A stretch of 64,000 nucleotides of DNA from Bryum argenteum (taxonomy: Eukaryota; Streptophyta; Bryopsida; Bryales; Bryaceae). Where the stretch lies: positions 6,588,648 to 6,652,647 of the forward strand of contig CM073329.1 of NCBI GenBank assembly GCA_037043015.1, given 5' to 3'. Positions 21,701-33,187 of this stretch are shown piece by piece; position 1 is the first letter of the stretch; each line of letters opens with the position of its first letter. The position numbers and the translations under genes are program-made. The notes below the pieces were generated by a model. It saw only the letters and a program-made list of their open reading frames with translations, was not told the origin of the DNA and ran no database searches.

Positions 21701-23643
21701 CGGGCAAACCCGTGGGGGATGCGTGGCAGTGGAGGTTGCGCCGCTAGCTTTCTTCCACCTCGCAGCTTCTGCGAGCTCCTCTTGCTTCCACCCCTGTTGC
21801 TTCGCCGCAATTCTGCCACCACCACACCACACCAATTGCTTCGTCTCGCATCCCCTCTCCCTCCCCTCTCCTCGCCCTCCTTCCAACAATTGTCCTCACC
21901 AATTTGCCCAATTCTTGCCCCTTCCGCTGCACCCCCTGTAGTTAACTCTCTAATTCCCGAAGCGGCAAAGGTACGTAATCCCCCGCAACATGCGTGCTTT
22001 CTTTTCTTAAGTAGCCGATTATTCTAAATTTGGATCACTCCCGTGCTGGTCGAGAATCTCAGCGTCTCAATTTCTCCTGTATCGTAGAATTTAGGTGTAA
22101 TTCGAGAACTCTTTCTTGTGATCGTGGTTTAGAAGCTCGACGGTGTTGTTTTTCGGTTCCTACGTAGCACGTTCATGACTTTTTCTGGCGGAATTGTGTA
22201 GAATTGTTGAAATTCGATTAATTGCTTTATGTCTGTCCTTGTTATCTTGCAACGTTTTCTTATCGCAGTCGCTCGCACCTCTTGGTTTTGAAGGTTCTTA
22301 CTTTTTTTGTTTGCTTATTTGGAGTTAAGCGATTGCGTTTTAATTTTAGGAAAGGCGTTGAGTATGGAGGAGATAGTAGGTCTTTTTGATATTATTATGT
22401 ACTTTTACGCTTCGGTTGTGTCCGTGTGTGTGCAATTGTTCGGGCGTGAGTTATTCACTTGCTTGTGCGGTATATGAATCTTGCAGAGTATCACTTTGCA
22501 AGCGAGGAGTGGATGCATTTTAGTAGGCGAAATCGTTGGAGTTAGAACAACATGGACTCCAGAGAAGGTGAGTTCATGGAGCTTTGTTTGTTGTTTATTG
22601 AAGGGCATCGGGACACTCGAAGTTGTACTGTCCCTCTGCTGGAAAAGGCTTTTTAGGGTAACAAGAGCGGTAATTAATGTAATCGATCAATTACGTAGTT
22701 ATTCTTGATAGGCTAATTTCTGTAGAAGTTGTTCTGCGATTTCTCGTGGCTTCTATCTCCCTGCAAATTTTCACGCCGTTTATGCTTGAAGAGACTTGTG
22801 CATGACGTCTCTTGAGATAGGAGACTGGAGTTTTCTTTCCTACAATTGGCTGGCACTGTTTTGGATTGCGTTTTTGTAGTCAATAGCAGTTGTAACGTAT
22901 GGATTTGTGCTACAACCTAGCTTGTATACGGTAATGTTCTTGAATTTTGTGCATGGTTGTCAACCTTGTGGAGGGGGGGATAAGATGAGGTCCGTAATAG
23001 AGTGAGGGTCAGCCGATCAATTGCTGGTTTATAGGTCAAACTCAGGAGGATCCTGTAAGCCGTGTGCTGTAGAACCTTACTCTTGTTGAGCTCTGAATGA
23101 AACCTTATTTAGAATAGTTGTCTTGATCAAGTGAAATTCGTTGCTCTAAGCTGAAAGTCTGATATGAAATGCCCTAAGTTTGTCCTCTTGCTAGGGTAAT
23201 TCTTCCCTTTCATGCAAGAGGTTTGTACTTGAGGATTGAACTAAATTGTTAAACAAAACTTCTCGTTTCTGTGAGCCAGGTCATTGTTGTTAAAGAAATC
23301 CTTGAGACGTAGTAAATCATGGGTTGATACGATGGAACACTGGAGAGGAAGAGTGGCTTTTAGTGACGATCATCAACAACTAAATGTTAGTCCTAGTTCA
23401 CAAATTGGTGGTGTTGTTCTAAATTTTACCGATGCCGTGAATCGTGTCAGAATTCTGCCTTGTACGAACAAGAATGTCAGACTGCCTATTATGGACTTCG
23501 CTATCTAATCTTTTAGTTTGAGTCTCTGTCTTTGAGTTAGGTTGTTTACAGTTTGTATTTGTTCAGGGCAAATACATGACCTTCAGGCCGGGTACTACAC
23601 ATCGGAAGTTGGTGTGGACGGCAGTGATTTGGACTCCTTGGGA
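21701..23643 (+). promoter_or_regulatory. Probable 5' UTR exons and introns of the F-box gene
   Basis: A GC-rich, pyrimidine-rich block at 21719-21971 ends with an AAAG/GTACGT donor. Further exon-like pieces follow: about 22487-22567, with a TTGCAG acceptor and an AAG/GTGAGT donor, and about 23281-23508. None carries a Met in frame with the conserved protein through a phase I can verify, so they are treated as untranslated leader or alternative exons. An N-terminal coding extension is not excluded. Confidence 0.35.
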
Positions 23644-25449
23644 ATGAAGAGGAAAGGTTTGCGTCAGAGTTCGTCGGGCTTATTCTGGGTCTCCGAAGAT
23701 GATGAGATGGAGTCCGCTCCGCGTGATATGAAACACAGGTGGAAGAAGATGACGCAGAAAAGAATCACGGGCATGGATTGTGAGGACACCGTAGATGATA
23801 GTAAACAGGTTGATATGGTTGATTCGAAGTGGCAAGACTTGCCCATGGAGCTGCTAGTTCGAATCTTAGCACTCGGGGACGACAGGACAGTGGTGGTAGC
23901 AACTGGCGTGTGTACCGGTTGGCGAGACTCGATTTCTTCGGGCGTGACTGAGCTTTCGTTTGCATGGTAAGCGTTTGATTTCTTTATCTTTACTCATCAG
24001 CTGTTAATTGGGCGATTGTTTATTCAAATCAGCAAATGTGGGCGTTTCTACCGATGTTTGGGCGAGTGAAACATTGGGCGATTTTCAATTTCTTTTTTTT
24101 CTTTGACAGGTGCAAGCGAAGTGTGAGCAACCTGGTGCAATCTGTGGCACACAAATTTTCCCGCCTCAAAGATTGCAGCATTCGACGCTGTTCTTACCTC
24201 ACTGACGACGCCATAAGAGCAGTTGGTGCTCACTGGCATGAGTTGAGATCTTTAGACTTGACGAATGGAACACGCTTGACAAACGTGTCGTTAATTGCTC
24301 TTGCCCATGGCTGCCCTTTGTTGGAGAAGCTGGACCTTAGTGGCTGCGTGGGCGTTTCTGAATCTGGACTTGTTGAACTGGCGCAGCACTGCAAGCACTT
24401 GCAGCATCTGAATCTTTGTGGTTGTGATAACGCCGGCTCCGATGCTGCTTTGGTGGTAAGGTCCCTAATCTCTAATCTGGTATCACATTAAATATTAAAC
24501 GGTGCCATATATTCTGTATTTTCCATCTCTGATTAGCGCCTCAATCAGCACGTTACCGGCGAGAGATCAACTGTTGAAGGTCGCGCTCACAGATTCGTAT
24601 GCTTGGCAGGCTTTAGCTCAAAATTGCAGTGGACTGCAGTACCTGAATGTAGGCTGGTGTGAGCAAATCACAGATGTGGGTGTGACCGCATTGGCACTTG
24701 GGTGCCGTGATTTACGATTCATTGACTTCTGTGGGTGTTTACAGATCACAGGTATGTCACTGCCCTAAGTTTGTTGATCACTTTGTTGATCACTTTTTCT
24801 GGTTGTACCAGCCATAGACAGACAGACCGAGACCTTAGCCTTTCCCACTAACACTGGGGAATTCCTTTGTCCGACAGATCAAAGTGTGATCGTTTTGGCC
24901 GAAAACTGTCTTCGATTACGAGTTCTCGGCTTTCATTGCTGCCGCAATATCACAGATGCGGCCATGTACTCGTTAGTGAACAGCAGCAAGCGCAGGGAAG
25001 CCCTACGAATCAACAAGCGGAGCAGCAGCGCAGGAAGCAACAGCAGAGTACGTGACCGCGCCGAGTATCCCAGCCGAGGCTCCTTCGCTTGTAGCAGCGC
25101 AGGTAGCTGCAGTGGCAGCAGTGGGAGCAGCTGCAATAGCAACGCCACTAGTGCATCCAAGGGTGGAGGGTTTGATACGTCCTACTTGAGGGATCCTGCA
25201 GGCCATGGCCTAGTGTCCCTCAACCTTAGTGGCTGCACGGCGCTGTCGGCCCAAGCTGTGCAGGCGTTGTGTGATGCCTTCCCACAGCTGCATACGTGTC
25301 CTGAGCGCAGGTCCGTCATCACGAGCGGATGCCTCAATCTCACCACCGTGCGTTGCATTTGTGTCATTGAAGCTCGTCGTGAGCGCTTGAATCGAGCTTC
25401 TCGTGGCATCGCCCAACCTTCCCACCATCCCAGGCTACTCCCCTTGTAA
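23644..25449 (+). CDS. SKP2A: F-box/LRR protein, SKP2A/B-like (4 coding exons)
   Basis: Coding exons are 23644-23966, 24110-24455, 24610-24751 and 24878-25449, with GT-AG borders and consistent phases, giving 460 residues. The family forms SCF ubiquitin ligases; Arabidopsis SKP2A/B target cell-cycle factors in the nucleus. The F-box lies at about 61-100 (KWQDLPMELLVRIL...GVCTGWRDSI). It is followed by leucine-rich repeats of the cysteine-containing type with recurring LDLSGC, LNLCGC, LNVGWC and IDFCGC motifs. The C-terminal block (GHGLVSLNLSGCTALS, SGCLNLTTV) is diagnostic of the SKP2A/B group. A Ser/Gly/Cys-rich insertion in the last exon, about 70 residues between AMYSLVNSS and GGGFDTSYL, replaces a shorter linker. 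The first in-frame Met is at 23644; an upstream coding exon is possible. The tandem array starts 65 bp past the stop. Confidence 0.9.
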
Positions 25450-25970
25450 ATCCTCTCTGCTTGCCTGCCCTCCCTCCCTTGTATCACTTCCCCCCTCCCC
25501 CTCCCCCTTCTCTTATACAGTTTGTATGATACCTCTTATTAGGCTTTGTCAATAAGGTTTTGTAGCCATAGTACATATCTATTTTGCTGTCCCGGTACTG
25601 TAGTAGGAGTAAACAAACCTCGTCCCATGAAGGTAAAGCGATCTGTTTTATGGTACCGTAAGTTACTGTGAGGAGGAAGTGAAGGAACATTCAGGCACTG
25701 CAACTTTGATATTTTTTATTTAAAGTGGCATGCTGCCAGGATCTGTTAATTTCATTTATTATGAGAGCCTCTATTTTAGACGGAATAGGAGAGGAGAGGG
25801 TTTCATCATGCAGGTTATGTTTGTCTTGAATGTTCACCTTTGGAAGGACTTGAAAGGCTTGAAATTGCCTGGAATGGTTCTGGAGTTGATCATCATGCCA
25901 ATTTTGGAAAGAATCTTGCAACATGTTATCCCTTTTGTTTAACAATTTCAAAGCAATAGAACCGATTATT

Positions 25971-26907
25971 GTACAGTGGGATACACTTTGCTTACGAATT
26001 CCTCCTGAGTGGGAGTATTTGTGAAAAGTTTGAAAATTGATTGTGAGCTCAAGAATGATGAGAACTGAAATTCGTAAAGTGGGTTGGAATCACATGAGTA
26101 TACTACAATACTATGATAAAATATCAATTCTTCTTTGTAATGCAATTTATCATATTACGATAACTTTATACACCATCCACCATTGACTGCTTCTACTTTT
26201 TTTTTTTGTTTGATATACATTTCAATTGCAAGTTTAAAATTAGCTTTGGAAGTTGTTCTTAAGGTACTTAGGCACATACTTAAATATCAAAAAGAATATC
26301 CTCTCTTGACTTTTTTGGTGATGAAGTGGTTTCTTATGAGTCTCTAATAAAAACTCAAAATGGAAACCGAATCTTCCTTTGAACTTGGCAAGAGTAATAT
26401 AAGAATGTAAGCTAGGCATGAGAGTTATTACTCTAATAGCCTCTAACCATCCTCCAAGGATATTTGTTGTCTTTCAAAAACATATGTAACTGTGTAAAAG
26501 GCTTTCACATGTTTTGGGTAAAGTTTCTTGGTTAGTAGGACTTACTAAGAAATTTCTCCAAGTGAATATCAAATAAGAGGTATATCAATGATACCACAAA
26601 TATGTGCGTAAGTACCTCAAGAACATCTTCTGAAGCTAATTTCAAACTTGCAATTAAATTGTATATTTTAATAAAACAAAAAGTAGTAGTCTATGGTAGA
26701 TGATGTATGAAGTAATTGTAATATGGTAAATGACATTACAAGTACAAATTGATATTTTATCATAATATTTTAGTAAACTCTGATGTGATTTCAACCCACT
26801 TTACGGATTTCAATTCCAATCTTTTTTGAGCTCACAATGAATTGTGAAACTATTCACAAATACTCCCACTGGAGAGGAATTCGTAAGCAAACTGTACCCC
26901 ACTGTAC
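25971..26907. mobile_element. Foldback element with long inverted arms, copy in A1
   Basis: The left terminus GTACAGTGGGATACACTTTG and the reverse complement of the right terminus, GTACAGTGGGGTACAGTTTG, lead into arms of about 300-330 bp. The arms are colinear through TTGTGAGCTCAA, AAAGTGGGTTG, GATAAAATATCAAT, ATACATCATC-type text and TTGCAAGTTT. No coding capacity is seen. At the right end, GTACATGTAC joins a second outward-facing terminus (CAGTGGGGGTTACACTTTGC), suggesting two elements abutting head to head. Confidence 0.65.
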
Positions 26908-27739
26908 ATGTACAGTGGGGGTTACACTTTGCTGACAAATTCTGGCCCTCAGCTCCTCAATTACAGGGCCAGAATTACAGCTAGAACATTATGGCATAAA
27001 TTCTTGTGACAGTTTCATTAGTTTTTGCCTTTTGAAACATGTGGCATGTTTTACTATTCCAATCCCTTAGTTTGAATCAAGAGATTTTCTTTTTTGAATA
27101 TCTTTTGCACAAGTGGGATCTTGGGATGATTTGCAACAACTTCTTAGTTGAAGGTTTTTTGATTCGATCATTTTGAATATTAGATTTGCAATGATGTTTT
27201 TATAATGAAAACGTGAAAAAATGAATGATCATTGAGGAGCTATATCTCCTTCATACATAGTTGAATTCAACTTTCTATTTTGGGATGGATTCCAGATAGA
27301 GTTGGGTTTAGTGGTAAAAACCTTGCTCTATTCAAAGGTATTTTGAAGATAAGGAATAGCTTTGAGTGCGGAAGGTCTGGTTTTGGACTATTTTTCCTTG
27401 TGAGATTTTTGATTAGGCATAGCTTTGAGCGCGGTCTAGTTTTGGACTACTTTTCCTTGTGATATTTTTGGCAATATTCACGGCTGCAAGGTTATTCTCT
27501 AAGCCAAGCCACTTACAAGGAATAACAAATCACGTAAAAGCTAATTTGGTATTTTATGAATATTTTTGTATATGGAAGTTTTCAAGATGAAATCCAACAA
27601 CATTTTAGGTCGGATATTTATTATTTGAATAATGTAAGTATTGGATTTGCAATGATGTTTCTATATTCAACTTTTTGAAAAAAAAAACATGGTTTTTGAG
27701 AAGTTTGATCTCAATTTGTTTTGTTGGGTTGGACTATAA

Positions 27740-28150
27740 TATGAGTCTTGTTACTGTGGTAGAAACCTTAAACTCATCCAAGGTGTGAAGAAGACATGGC
27801 ATGCATTTGAGTGAAAATGGTCTACTTTTGAACGTTTTTACCTTTGTAAATTTTTGAGGCGAGTTTTGCCATTGCAAGGCTATTATTTGAGCCAAGGAAG
27901 TTTCTAAGAAATTTCTTTTAGGCAAAGATTTTTCTTGAGATGAAGATGGACATCTTTGTAGTTGGCGATCTTTTTGTTGTGGTAAGTCTATTGGTAGCAA
28001 TTTCACTCCAAAGTGAAATGCTAAATTTTGTGCTATTTTTTGAGTGCCAATATGTAAAGTTCTCACAATCTATAAAGCCTCATGACTCAAAATTTGACCC
28101 ACATGATGTACAATACGGTTATTACAAGATTTTACAATTGACGTCGAAAA
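27740..28150 (-). repeat. Inverted copy of the dispersed repeat, in A1 (also A2, A3)
   Basis: Read on the minus strand, this stretch follows the order seen at 14210-14640 and 61480-61900: TTGGCTCAAATAATAGCC, TTGCAATGG, AAAAATTTACAAAGG, CACTCAAATGCA, then the CATGAGGC...ATAGATTGTGAGA block at its other end. Equivalent copies lie near 42230-42645 and 56720-57130. Confidence 0.5.
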
Positions 28151-28498
28151 CTTACCTCTTTCCAATTATGACACTTTTTTGAGAATGTCACTTTCGTTAC
28201 AAAAGAGTCAAACCATCCAAGGGTTAAGTGTCAAACCAAGAGATCCACAAGTGCAACACCATACTTTGCAAACAGAGTAATCCTACATCTCATGACTTCT
28301 TGTCTACGAAAGCAACTATCTACTCTTTTATGATCATCCGGTTTAGGTCCTCTCCCATACATTATCATCTGCCTACAACCCTCTTAAAACGCTAGTGTAT
28401 CAACGCAAAATGCTCTACAGAGGGCACCAATATCACATGCTATGATGACACTAGGCTAAAAGTAAAGATGTAAATAAAATATACTATTGCAGAACAAT

Positions 28499-28813
28499 AT
28501 GGAAAACCAACCATGTAAGGACTGCGACAAAGTCAACAAAGTAAGGAGAGGTAGTAGACACAAGGGAAGTCATAAGAAATACTCGGTATATTTACACCTT
28601 CAGGAAGTCAGTCCACACCCTGTGCACAATGGCAACATGGCTATCACAAAACATAATCAAAATGTCATGATCGATGAACCATCATCTGTACGTTTACTTC
28701 CTGCTGCATTGGCCCCAGTGCAAAAATTGTTACAATCAAGACGAACGAGGAGCAAGGGGCCAACTGAAGCAGATGGTTGGGTTACTGTTCCACATAGAAT
28801 CTTGCGTTCTTAA
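28499..28813 (+). CDS. 104-codon hypothetical frame in A1
   Basis: An ATG-initiated frame starts MENQPCKDCDKVNKV and ends GWVTVPHRILRS. It is Lys/Arg/Ser-rich, hydrophilic and has a single CKDC pair. It is intact in all three A copies, but the copies are so similar that conservation is not evidence of selection. It converges on the orphan exon on the other strand. I do not recognise a family; a retroelement gag-like remnant is one possibility. Confidence 0.25.
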   Translation: MENQPCKDCDKVNKVRRGSRHKGSHKKYSVYLHLQEVSPHPVHNGNMAITKHNQNVMIDEPSSVRLLPAALAPVQKLLQSRRTRSKGPTEADGWVTVPHRILRS

Positions 28814-28982
28814 CTCGTGCCAGCAACGTTTTTAAAAATCGGATTGAACTCACTCGTGCAGCAGCAGAAATTAAAATGGCGGCCGGCACTCGAACATTGG
28901 TAGAAAGAACCTCCATCCCTCAAACTCGTTCTTGAGGAATGACATAAACTTTTGTTGTTGTGGGAAGAAGTCGAACATATAA

Positions 28983-29180
28983 TTAGAACGTAGCAGGAGC
29001 AGCACCACCGTTGTGGTCAAAAGGATGCTTGACCTGTAATGGAGCTGGCTGCTGTCTTTGTTGTTGTGAAGCCACATCCACATCTCTCATCATGTCGAAG
29101 CGGCCATTGCTTTGAGTCGCTTGGTATGCAAGCAGATTCGTGTAGTAGCCTACCCTCCCTGGTGACCCGTTCGGTCCAAC
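28983..29180 (-). pseudogene. Orphan terminal exon of the BED/LFY-like gene in A1
   Basis: As far as read, this 198-bp stretch is identical to exon 5 of the gene at 57964-60365, including the TTCTGCAG acceptor and TAA stop. The preceding exons are not present upstream, because the sequence diverges into segment B beyond about 29380. It is a duplicated gene tail unless transcription from B splices into it. Confidence 0.8.
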
Positions 29181-29436
29181 CTGCAGAAGCCATAATTACC
29201 TGAACTTAGTACTCCTGATTACCACTGTAAGGTAGAGGTACCTAAAATGGTGGCAAATCGCCTTTTACCTACAATTGGAATTGTTGAATCTATACATATT
29301 CTTGTAGGGAGGTGCATTGCAAGGGAACTCCAGTGCAACAAAGCACATATGATAGGGAAAATGTGTGTAGAAGTTATGAAGAGCCAATTGAAAGTCTCAT
29401 TGCAATGTACAGCAATCCGGAGCTGATTTTTAAGGT

Positions 29437-32400
29437 TTAAATTGTGCTTCCCCTTCCAGAGATCTCTGGCAATCGGAAGAGGTGGTCGATGTGAAGGTGA
29501 CCTTCGAATAATGAGTCAACTGCCACAGGCGAAACCTGCTGAAATCCTTGAGCTGCTGTCCAACAGTACTCGATTTGTGTATAATTATTTTCTAACTCAG
29601 TCTCTCGTGATGGAATAATTATGCTATCGACACGAAATAATAATCCCCGCAACCATTTTATTTTTGGAAGATTTGGAGATTTCGGACGCTTTCAATGAGA
29701 AATGTGCATTTTTGAGAAGATGGGTTGTGTCCTGAAATGTCCCAGTTTTCCAAAAAAGTTTTGCAGAGAGTGGACTTGTGACAGGGTCGGCGTTCGTGTC
29801 AAAAACCGCAACAATTGCTTGCGGAATGGTGGTGGTGGTGCATCGAGAGCAAAGTTAAATCTAGGAAATTTAGAAGAAAGTTGTGCCGCAAAATGAGGGA
29901 TCCACCAAGTCGAAGAGTGCATGTGGTCACGGTGAACATGGGTGGGCAGTGGATGAGGGGTGCATGTCCGAGTTTTGAGACGTTGGACAAAAACGCACAC
30001 CTACGTAGTACGTAGGGCGTTCGGTGACCTACCCGCGCGCCAGTTTGCTGCGCGACAGTGCCAATGCCAGGTATTTCTGCCAATTCTCAGTTGATCTGAT
30101 CGATGGGCATGCAGCCCATGCAGCCAATAATTATTTAGAACACCCGTTTTAGCACATTGCAGTCCTGACAGTTCACATTCGATGAGCATTGACTTGGGTA
30201 CCTAAACATACTGATTGGTCAAGTTTCCAAAACTAAACTCTCAGATTTGGGATAATTACAAGGTCCTCTTGACTTTCATGACTTGTGGAGTATTCACGTT
30301 ATGAATCATATGACCAATTATAGTGTCTGATGATTTCAATGAATCATAGAAGCAGAAATGACCATTATGAATATTTCTCTTAAGTCTAATATTAGTAGAA
30401 ACCTTGGGCAAATATGTTAGTATTCATTATGGAATCAAAAGCCACACTAATAATTGACTCAAATTGTACGCTTTCCCTAATTTCAGACGTTACAAACTAT
30501 GTAAGTAAAAATGAACGGTCCGCTCTATGAAAGTAACCAATCGTACTAGTCTGTTTCTACGATAAATTCGATTGTTTACGATCACTAATTTCAGATTTCA
30601 GATCGATTGTCTTCTGTTTTGAGCTATTACGAGGATAATTTCAGACTCAGTTTATGGGCATGCAGCCCATGCTAGCTTATTTGCAAAACAATTCACATGC
30701 ATGCGACGAGCAGCCAGTTCGGTACTGATTAGTCAAGTTTTAAATAAAGAAAACTCTAAACCAGTTTCGGATAATTTCAGCTAAGTTCTCTTCACATTTA
30801 TGATTTGTAGGATAATTATTGAGCTGATTGTGGGCATGCAGGCGACAACGCCCAAACTCGACAAGTTAGACTCTTTCTATTACCTGATAAGGTAGCGACA
30901 CCCATTCCCGTGGCTTTAAGCTAATTATCATACTTCTGAATGAGGAGTATGAGAAATTATTATACCAGGGGAAGGCAATTAGATTTTAATCTGAAATGTA
31001 TCGAAAAAGTCATGTTATTGGAAAATTTGTGTTCGTTCTTGATAATCAAAGTCAAAAATTGATTTGCACATTTTGACTGTGTCTAAATGGCCTTGATTCC
31101 GTGACTTGGAGAAGCAAATTCTACCACTATACCTTTACTGCATTTAGTAATATTTGTTCTCAACAAATGATCAAAGTCACTCAGATTGAGGTGCCCTGTA
31201 TGCTGACGCAAATGGGTACAGTAACGGGAATGGGTGTCGCTACCTTAGCCTTATAAATGAAAGCCAAAGTTCAGCACGCGTACCTTAGTTACATGATCTG
31301 ACCGTCAAACTTCCGATCGAGAATGATCCCCACATCCCAAGTTCATCGATCCTTGTCTGGACAAGATGTAATTGCAATTCTGCTCAAACAGACCTGTTAG
31401 TAGCGTTAGTACATTAGTTGTACAGTACATTCAAGCGTGAATGTGTTGCCACTTGACAATGAAACTGAATCGATCACTTCAAACACACCGACGTGTGGGA
31501 ACGATGATTGTTATACAGCCTCACTCACTCGTGTAGTTGTATCATTACTAACCACAAAACAGATCATACACCGGGATCTATTGGACCCACTGCACGCTAT
31601 ACATGTGCAATTATATTTATGCTTCTACAAATACATTGTGATATGGTGTCACTGCAGAGCTTGACTTCAGGTGACTGTATGTCAAAGTTACAGATTCTTC
31701 TTCCAATCTCCAATTTCTGCTTGTTCAGGACGAGAAGACGATTTGTACTTGGCAAAGGGGGTTCTAGGACTCACCTCGCACGCACGATGATCTCAGAAAG
31801 TTGGAAACCCGGCGTAATAGATAGATGTTTCAGGAACGAGAGACTCACCGATCTGAACTCGTCTTGAGTTATTAGTACTACTTTGTTTGATCCGTCGACA
31901 GTCATCCTTCTGCAGCTTCTTTCTAGAATACAATTGCATGCATCAAAAGCTAGCCTCTGAACACTTGAATGTGCGCAGGCTGTAGATCCCTGCTTTCCGT
32001 GTCAAGATTAACAGCTAGCTAGCTTCCGAGTTCGGCTGATCGGGCCGTGTACCCGCTGCTCGATCGCAAGCGTTAGCAGCCCGTGTTTCTGAACTTGCCA
32101 CTGATAGCCAATTGCTTACCAGATCCATTGAGAGGAGATTAGTACGCAGCAGCGTGACATTCTGAAGGTACGTACGTAGAACACCTCTTCTTCATCGACT
32201 AGCACTGTTGACTAGTCGTCCTGTAAGTATGGCTGCGAATCACCGACATCGTTGTCTCAGTATGGTACGACCATCAACCCCGTACACTAACATTGTGGAT
32301 CCTTCCATTTACTTACTGTGAGTCGCAATCTGATGTTAGTATACCATAACCTGGTCCAACTGAAGGATACTTTCCCCAAGTGGTATCCACAACCTCTAAC

Positions 32401-33187
32401 GCGCACTATCAACATAAACAATCGGCCAATGCTAATTCCTCATTCGAGTTATGAAAACTAATGGAAGCTACTGGAATTCGGGTGGTACAGATCGCTTGGA
32501 CCTAACTTCAGGAGCATTGTGTGACTTGAACACACGATTTCAGAAGCTACAAAAGGCCACACAACGATGGTATCCGTCAAATCCATGATAGTTACTGTGT
32601 TAGTAGTACGTGTGTACATTGTCTTCTCATTAGAACGAAGATCAGCTCGACAATGCAATGCAGAGTAAGAGGTGTGCTCCTCGTATCAAATGTTGCGCTC
32701 TACGGATCCACGATGTCATACGCAAGTGAACCCTCTACAGTAGTTACAGTAGTTAAATTGATGTTGACAGGGTTTTCATGGCGGCGTCAAACAATGACAC
32801 TAGCACACTCGCTGTTGTCCTTGTTTATCGTGTCCATGATGGTAGTACTCTCGGCCATTTCCTCCGAATGATGATGATCATGAAAGTGCGTAGCAAATAG
32901 CCAGGTGTTGATCGATCACCAAGGCAGTGTGAGAGAGGGTAATTGGATGTCCGGACTCCGGATGCTTTCATTGGAGTAAGGTGGCAAAATCATCAACTAT
33001 GGCGCACACTGTGAATCTCCGGTTCCACGCCACACAACTGAAGGTTGAATTGCTGCAACCTGGAGAACTGAAGTTACGGTTCATGAGCAAATATCAATAT
33101 ATGGTTACTCGCGTTATGCGATCCTCCTGTATGGTCACCGATCAACATCGACTTCTCAAGACCGTATCAATTATACAGGTTACTTAC
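29437..33187. other. Segment B1, distal part: coding-like scraps only
   Basis: A 71-codon minus-strand frame at 29437-29652 and scraps near 32640-33060 on the minus strand look protein-like (for example RRHENPVNINLTTV) but contain stops. GGGCATGCAGCCCATG-like palindromes occur at about 30105-30122 and 30656-30673. No family, RNA gene or complete gene is recognised. B2 has the same content at +14,490 bp. Confidence 0.3.

Noticed and set aside
21719..22027. Pro/Leu-rich N-terminal extension of the F-box protein
   Set aside because: The frame runs into an intron-like donor at about 21970 and cannot be joined in phase to the conserved exon by any junction I could verify. The pyrimidine-rich text is typical of a 5' UTR.
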